Below, piece by piece: positions 7,501 to 8,439 of a DNA stretch of 8,439 bases. Both the position numbers and the translations under genes were made by a program. The stretch spans positions 1-8,439 of the forward strand of contig JAFPBP010000065.1 of the NCBI GenBank assembly GCA_017424085.1, read 5' to 3'. Source of the stretch: Clostridia bacterium (GTDB lineage Bacteria > Bacillota > Clostridia > Oscillospirales > UBA644). The notes beneath the pieces were generated by a model. It saw nothing but the letters and a program-made list of their open reading frames with translations. It was not told the origin of the DNA and made no database searches. Positions within the stretch are counted from its first letter, which is position 1, and each line of letters begins with the position of its first letter.

Positions 7501-8439
7501 GGCAACGTTTGGATCGAGAATGGCGCGGTGCATTACAAGCCCACCACCACCCGCTGGGACGGCTTCGACGAATTTTACGTCTTCGGCAATACCTGGCGAA
7601 GCACGGTGACCTCTCAGAGTGCCAATGAAAACGGCAATCTGTGGAATAAGGTCTCCGTCATCCCCGCAAACAACGTTTATTACGAGGATTCCTTCCTGAC
7701 CGTCGAGGGTGAGGACGGAGCAAACGGCACGGTCGGCTTTACCTTTACCGGCGCTTGGGAAACCGTAACGGAAGGTGAGAGCGGTGCAAACCGTGAGGAT
7801 CCCGAGGCAGGGGAAGAAAAGCCCTACGGCGCGGTTCACGGCTGGACCGACGATCTTGCCGACGATCTTACCTTCTCCGACGGCTCTGCCCACGGAACGG
7901 GACTGAACGGCGGTAAGGGTGCAAGCACCTCCTTTACCTTTACGGGTATGGGCGTGGACGTTTATACCAGAACCAATGCCAAGAGCGGCATGGTGGTCGC
8001 CGTTTTGAATCAGCTGGATGCCCAGGGCAAGCCCATTGCAGGCACCACCAAGTCCATTGCCATCGACAACCTTTCCAAGAGCGGTGAGTATTATCACATT
8101 CCCACCGTCTCCTTCAATCCTTTAGGCTACGGCACCTATTCCGTGACCCTGATCGCCACCGCCGCAAGTTCGGAGATGACGGGCGAGGCACGTACCGAAT
8201 ACTACGTAGACGGTATCCGCGTTTACAACCCCTTGGGTCTGTCTACCAATTACGCTTCCTCTACCGTGCAAGGCGCTTACGGTCTGGAGAACAACGCCGT
8301 CTTTACCGAGATCCGCGATATTCTCTTGGACAATGAAAGCTTTATGGCAGACACCGGTGAGGTGGGCGCCGTCTTTATCGACTGGATCCGCGAGGGTCAG
8401 GGTACGGGCGACGATACCGTCGGCGAGGCGCAGAGCACC
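1423..8439 (+). CDS. giant secreted VWA / Flg_new-repeat surface protein (3' end off window)
   Basis: Open for 2339 codons without a stop to the right edge. It begins MKMTKRVVAWILTLCMIVPL, a signal peptide, so the protein is exported. Order of parts by residue: signal peptide 1-35; unassigned beta-rich region 37-204; Flg_new/InlB-type repeats at about 205-288, 381-456, 707-783 and 1038-1132; Cna-B-like stretches about 457-706 and 784-1037; MucBP-like 1133-1221; a linker containing NNGTYTITMDAHTLS before the VWA domain at about 1267-1775 with MIDAS residues D1276, S1278, S1280, T1546 and D1579; post-VWA region 1776-1966; C-terminal binding-like module about 2077-2271. The mature part shows only three cysteines (109, 219, 378) and is rich in Tyr, Asp and Glu, which suits an extracellular Gram-positive protein. 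The likely role is metal-dependent adhesion at the cell surface. No LPXTG-type signal is visible because the end is missing. The domain calls come from motif recognition; the VWA and repeats are firm, the others tentative. Confidence 0.9.
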   Translation, partial: MKMTKRVVAWILTLCMIVPLLPGNLLDLFTLSASAAPLTENYRYELDMDGIEDDENAVYLLVNGNAAGNYSAMKFRYTSSNKTPAYQTVQIQSEDGVLFIEPFAGDADCQFSFTDPTSGSLVPANNPSSYYLTMGSWNSSVSFVSGTASSSNYLNFAHKGNGAYTIRGSLTYLNPGSGETGSWTERTWNNPRNIYLFKQVKHTDDLTVTFDANGANAGCSVPEKIVLTKETGFTFTVPEPVEELRMDVEDDTFLFRGWNTKEDGTGETYKPGETVPLTSDLTLYVDWYQQVKYSVAFISYLDGVPTDMDAILGEEREFYAREENGEEYLLLKKRGGGVYSAKTPVSGTYLIYYKAGETYEEVHGHKAIVYEQEGTTECMNWSVNYDLAGGAWAEGEAPAAENHHQNDRVNATESVPVREGYRFLGWSDGKGGVFAGGATVTPSVQETITLTALWEETITVTVHLVLEHLAEDGIAQDMEADLREVILSLMRGENGVNLPVDEKALTEGYVSDENAKTTTYTVVYENMPQGDYRAAALKNYYEEIASRTEGEDDQDQVIYLTLRYAPDNFSLNFNVQAHADAGEKELYPKAVNVKITQWKDGAWQVIDAMAGNHAPISVTLDENGAGSGFYPVWKYDPETGAPLAYRVEVVSYVYPDGSIVPAAEANIYSAQVSLEGEGMLPAEDAEEGAYFETDGQKGVPTVEIDVHPFTVTFEAGEGKVDGKKTLVLAGQYRYPALTDYVAIPDGDGHYFENWTDVEGNPAIDRAGALLTEDVTYYALYNDGATLTGDLYVGTTYMNGDQLVQVKEIDRPAKVLVILQKKTGDAYNDVASQFVTVEYDEEHRGTASYEFKNIPVDGSEYRIQVQTANYLYAYDNNADSAFTEDERSFIHLGQNDFAPVDAALTFSAEAYDQPVMLDASQIFEDFRPDGALLQVLYSNLGDAHQYHLIAQHENPPYGVEVSVDELGLGSGSESIWNRRWDDQYYEYQLRLKKLYGSEEGAYTEEGTDFTTASPFTVEYSTPSSYIRQNTLTATLVPKVYPVYLDLGDADPSEIQGMEAYMYDDGSGEIGYAYFHTWSYAGSFGAFPYREGYVFRGWQAEEDNDLIIDDQDGGTVYVGATLAKPVTLVAIWEKLEGTDVTVRHLELNTDKVLERAEHLFDLKAGDRVIASDAAHAITGYNYAGAYVVGNVNAYQDKAENPALTVTDDPLKNLIVIYYLPDGSDGYTEQVESNLRLNKEAVLENNGTYTITMDAHTLSNPVTTRIQQNTPLDIVLVLDQSGSLAENDFAYLKELQSSVGNFVESVANHGRRNEVDHRIAIVGYAGNASDAHSSDPVKATGGKTTNSWINTGVFDSNGEFHLYNVNGFNYTKLSNTSQIASDGIYYIRVTEGGETKYLLLTHHDEYRHLIDKEEARMALLRGQTVYGYVFDDAGSGSFVELTRNSSGLWLYGDRQLYSEEKFFTFHTDVWTYRNGLDPSVIHAYGVGSAYAPLNGDKTVYTRAETTSSSYQHSIYEDALVPVTVGAGGAGDTNPGLLKAIDSFGADGATRASYGMEMANEVLKVIADEEDTGRLRLVVMFTDGEPGYLGFQSGNYYNQAVTEANNAISQAYISKNTYGAYVYTIGLYESAGVEATSDVAYYMNALSSNYPTAKKMDDIKTSVSYKRLSYGTKLEDNGKMFVLSNNNYYVVKYGYVRAYNSNNNAQTMNQWYFNNGSNNYSISTQANPTANSSGKVGNYTIYLRSGGYKATEHSGYYSTTESADQLKAYFENVLEDITTKITTEIILHEDTILRDIMGEGLVLTPGTVVTAYKEKGVHENGAIKWSGVHEQVAQITVPENPTGIVSSPETTKIDVVNANGTTGEKTVPYIQIYNLDSANPVDSSKENYKPHTIDITGYDFEHWFISQEHPEGYKMIVTVTQVEARDEVEWGRSVLTNHEESGLWLPADKNGNRELLLAFNQPNTIFVERAYVLDYGKEFTLSGWYFDDNGEQNATPVHLDLDVASGMNYFDPASPNLRNSAENAYGNTRYGNVWIENGAVHYKPTTTRWDGFDEFYVFGNTWRSTVTSQSANENGNLWNKVSVIPANNVYYEDSFLTVEGEDGANGTVGFTFTGAWETVTEGESGANREDPEAGEEKPYGAVHGWTDDLADDLTFSDGSAHGTGLNGGKGASTSFTFTGMGVDVYTRTNAKSGMVVAVLNQLDAQGKPIAGTTKSIAIDNLSKSGEYYHIPTVSFNPLGYGTYSVTLIATAASSEMTGEARTEYYVDGIRVYNPLGLSTNYASSTVQGAYGLENNAVFTEIRDILLDNESFMADTGEVGAVFIDWIREGQGTGDDTVGEAQST
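2035..2286 (+). repeat. Flg_new / InlB B-type repeat 1
   Basis: Residues about 205-288. The family signature is visible: LTVTFDANGA, then F-R-G-W-N-T, then Y-K-P-G-E-T and L-T-L-Y-V-D-W. This beta-grasp-like repeat is common in clostridial and Listeria surface proteins. Confidence 0.8.
2563..2790 (+). repeat. Flg_new / InlB B-type repeat 2
   Basis: Residues about 381-456: WSVNYDLAGGAW, then REGYRFLGWSD, F-A-G-G-A-T-V and ITLTALWEE. This is a clean match to the family pattern (N-Y..GG ... GY.F.GW ... LTA.W). Confidence 0.8.
2791..3540 (+). other. Cna-B-like beta-sandwich stretch 1
   Basis: Residues about 457-706. It starts TITVTVHLVLEHLAEDG, with YTVVYENMPQGDYRAAALK about 80 residues later, the usual strand-then-'nvp.G.Y' ending of Cna-B-like units. 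A second unit begins near AVNVKITQWKDGAWQVI and ends LAYRVEVVSY. No isopeptide triad was confirmed. The assignment is tentative and made by pattern only. Confidence 0.4.
3541..3771 (+). repeat. Flg_new / InlB B-type repeat 3
   Basis: Residues about 707-783: HPFTVTFEAGEGKVDGK, then H-Y-F-E-N-W-T-D and EDVTYYALYND. It is more diverged: the GW position is NW and the final W is Y. Confidence 0.6.
3772..4533 (+). other. Cna-B-like beta-sandwich stretch 2
   Basis: Residues about 784-1037. It contains AKVLVILQKKTGDAYNDVA, then ASYEFKNIPVDGSEYRIQV, which fits a Cna-B-like unit. The following region (residues about 864-1037, including ASQIFEDFRPDGALLQVLY) is beta-rich and acidic but not assigned. Confidence 0.4.
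4534..4818 (+). repeat. Flg_new / InlB B-type repeat 4
   Basis: Residues about 1038-1132. VYPVYLDLGDADP leads, and REGYVFRGWQAEED and KPVTLVAIWEK give the conserved GY.F.GW and W end. It carries about 20 extra residues before the GY.F motif compared with repeat 2. Confidence 0.7.
4819..5085 (+). other. MucBP-like module
   Basis: Residues about 1133-1221: TDVTVRHLELNTDKVL, an L-K-A-G-D segment, A-I-T-G-Y-N-Y and a final LIVIYYLPDG. This is the layout of MucBP-type units ('v.V.Y.d..g....G..g........GY.......v.Y.Y'). MucBP modules are known from mucin-binding adhesins; mucin binding here is inference. Confidence 0.45.
5479..5940 (+). other. insertion 1 inside the VWA domain
   Basis: Residues about 1353-1506, between strand RIAIVGYAG and the helix SIYEDALVPV. 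It includes Y-T-K-L-S-N-T-S, DGIYYIRVTEGGETKYLLL, VYGYVFDD and LWLYGDRQLYSEEKFFTF. It is rich in aromatics and beta-prone. I recognise no named domain. Confidence 0.55.
6391..6693 (+). other. insertion 2 inside the VWA domain
   Basis: Residues about 1657-1757, between S-S-N-Y-P-T-A-K and the last VWA helix. It is strongly Asn, Ser and Tyr rich (for example LSNNNYYVVKYGYV and YFNNGSNNYS). It includes VGNYTIYLRSGGYKA. No named domain is recognised; its start (Y-K-R-L-S) resembles the start of insertion 1 (Y-T-K-L-S). Confidence 0.5.
6748..7320 (+). other. post-VWA beta domain (pilin/adhesin-like)
   Basis: Residues about 1776-1966. TEIILHEDTILRDIMGEGL opens it, and HTIDITGYDFEHWFI followed by GYKMIVTVTQVEARDE is the 'V.GfDYs.nw ... 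GkKLvit' element I associate with the domain after VWA in large clostridial surface proteins and pilin-like adhesins. The assignment is from memory. Confidence 0.4.
7651..8235 (+). other. C-terminal binding-like module (beta-sandwich, unnamed)
   Basis: Residues about 2077-2271. VSVIPANNVYYEDSF leads, then TSFTFTGMGVDVYTRTNAKS, GEYYHIPTVSFNPLGYGTYS and TEYYVDGIRVYNPLG. The order 'ftFtG.G.dv.srt ... y.iP.v....L.yGtY.v.i ... yY.DgirvY.P' looks like a galactose-binding or CBM-type jelly roll recurring in gut Clostridia. The fold is inferred, the ligand unknown. Confidence 0.4.

Noticed and set aside
7849..7872. 12-bp tandem duplication (GACGATCTTGCC / GACGATCTTACC)
   Set aside because: A single short in-frame duplication encoding D-D-L-A-D-D-L-T, too small to call a repeat element.
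1318..8097. 2259-residue open frame on the minus strand
   Set aside because: It is in exact codon register with the plus-strand surface-protein gene, has no ribosome binding site or recognisable domain, and its product is a low-complexity I/V/G/H-rich string expected from the complement of biased codons.
1..8439. CRISPR array, tRNA, rRNA, transposase, phage or defence genes
   Set aside because: No spaced direct repeats, cloverleaf, conserved RNA segments or matching protein motifs were seen on either strand.

Overview
The window suggests an uncultured gut-type Firmicute of class Clostridia. The two main genes have a moderately GC-rich codon usage (CTG, GGC, GAG, CCC preferred), strong GGAGG ribosome-binding sites, a Gram-positive signal peptide, and a surface-protein architecture (Flg_new/InlB-type repeats plus a VWA domain) common in Clostridia. 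This assignment rests on protein style, not on a marker gene.

Layout. Bases 1 to about 150 hold an AT-richer fragment whose translation resembles the PCMD family (putative carbohydrate metabolism domain) of Bacteroidota surface lipoproteins. It stops abruptly and looks foreign to the rest of the window, so the left edge is probably a junction, either an assembly chimera or a real insertion. Bases 159-246 hold an orphan Shine-Dalgarno sequence on the minus strand, an AT-rich hairpin and a GC-rich inverted repeat. Bases 247-1146 (minus) encode a complete 299-residue protein with S1 RNA-binding domains. Bases 1147-1422 are a divergent intergenic region with a good minus-strand promoter, a 10-bp perfect palindrome on its -10 box, a plus-strand TATAAT box, and a leader of about 115 nt. 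From 1423 to the right edge (plus) runs one open frame of at least 2339 codons encoding a giant secreted surface protein that continues beyond the window.

The giant protein reads, in order: signal peptide; unassigned beta-rich N-terminus; two Flg_new-type repeats; a Cna-B-like stretch; a third repeat; a second Cna-B-like stretch; a fourth repeat; a MucBP-like module; a VWA domain with a complete MIDAS motif that is split by two large insertions; a post-VWA beta domain; and a C-terminal ligand-binding-like module. Any sortase signal or other anchor lies outside the window. The likely role is adhesion or surface interaction. The S1 protein is divergently transcribed and has no evident functional link to it.

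A 2259-codon frame on the opposite strand of the giant gene (1318-8097) is a codon-bias shadow: the real gene avoids TTA, CTA and TCA codons until a single TTA at 8122. I see no defence system, mobile-element gene, RNA gene or CRISPR array.
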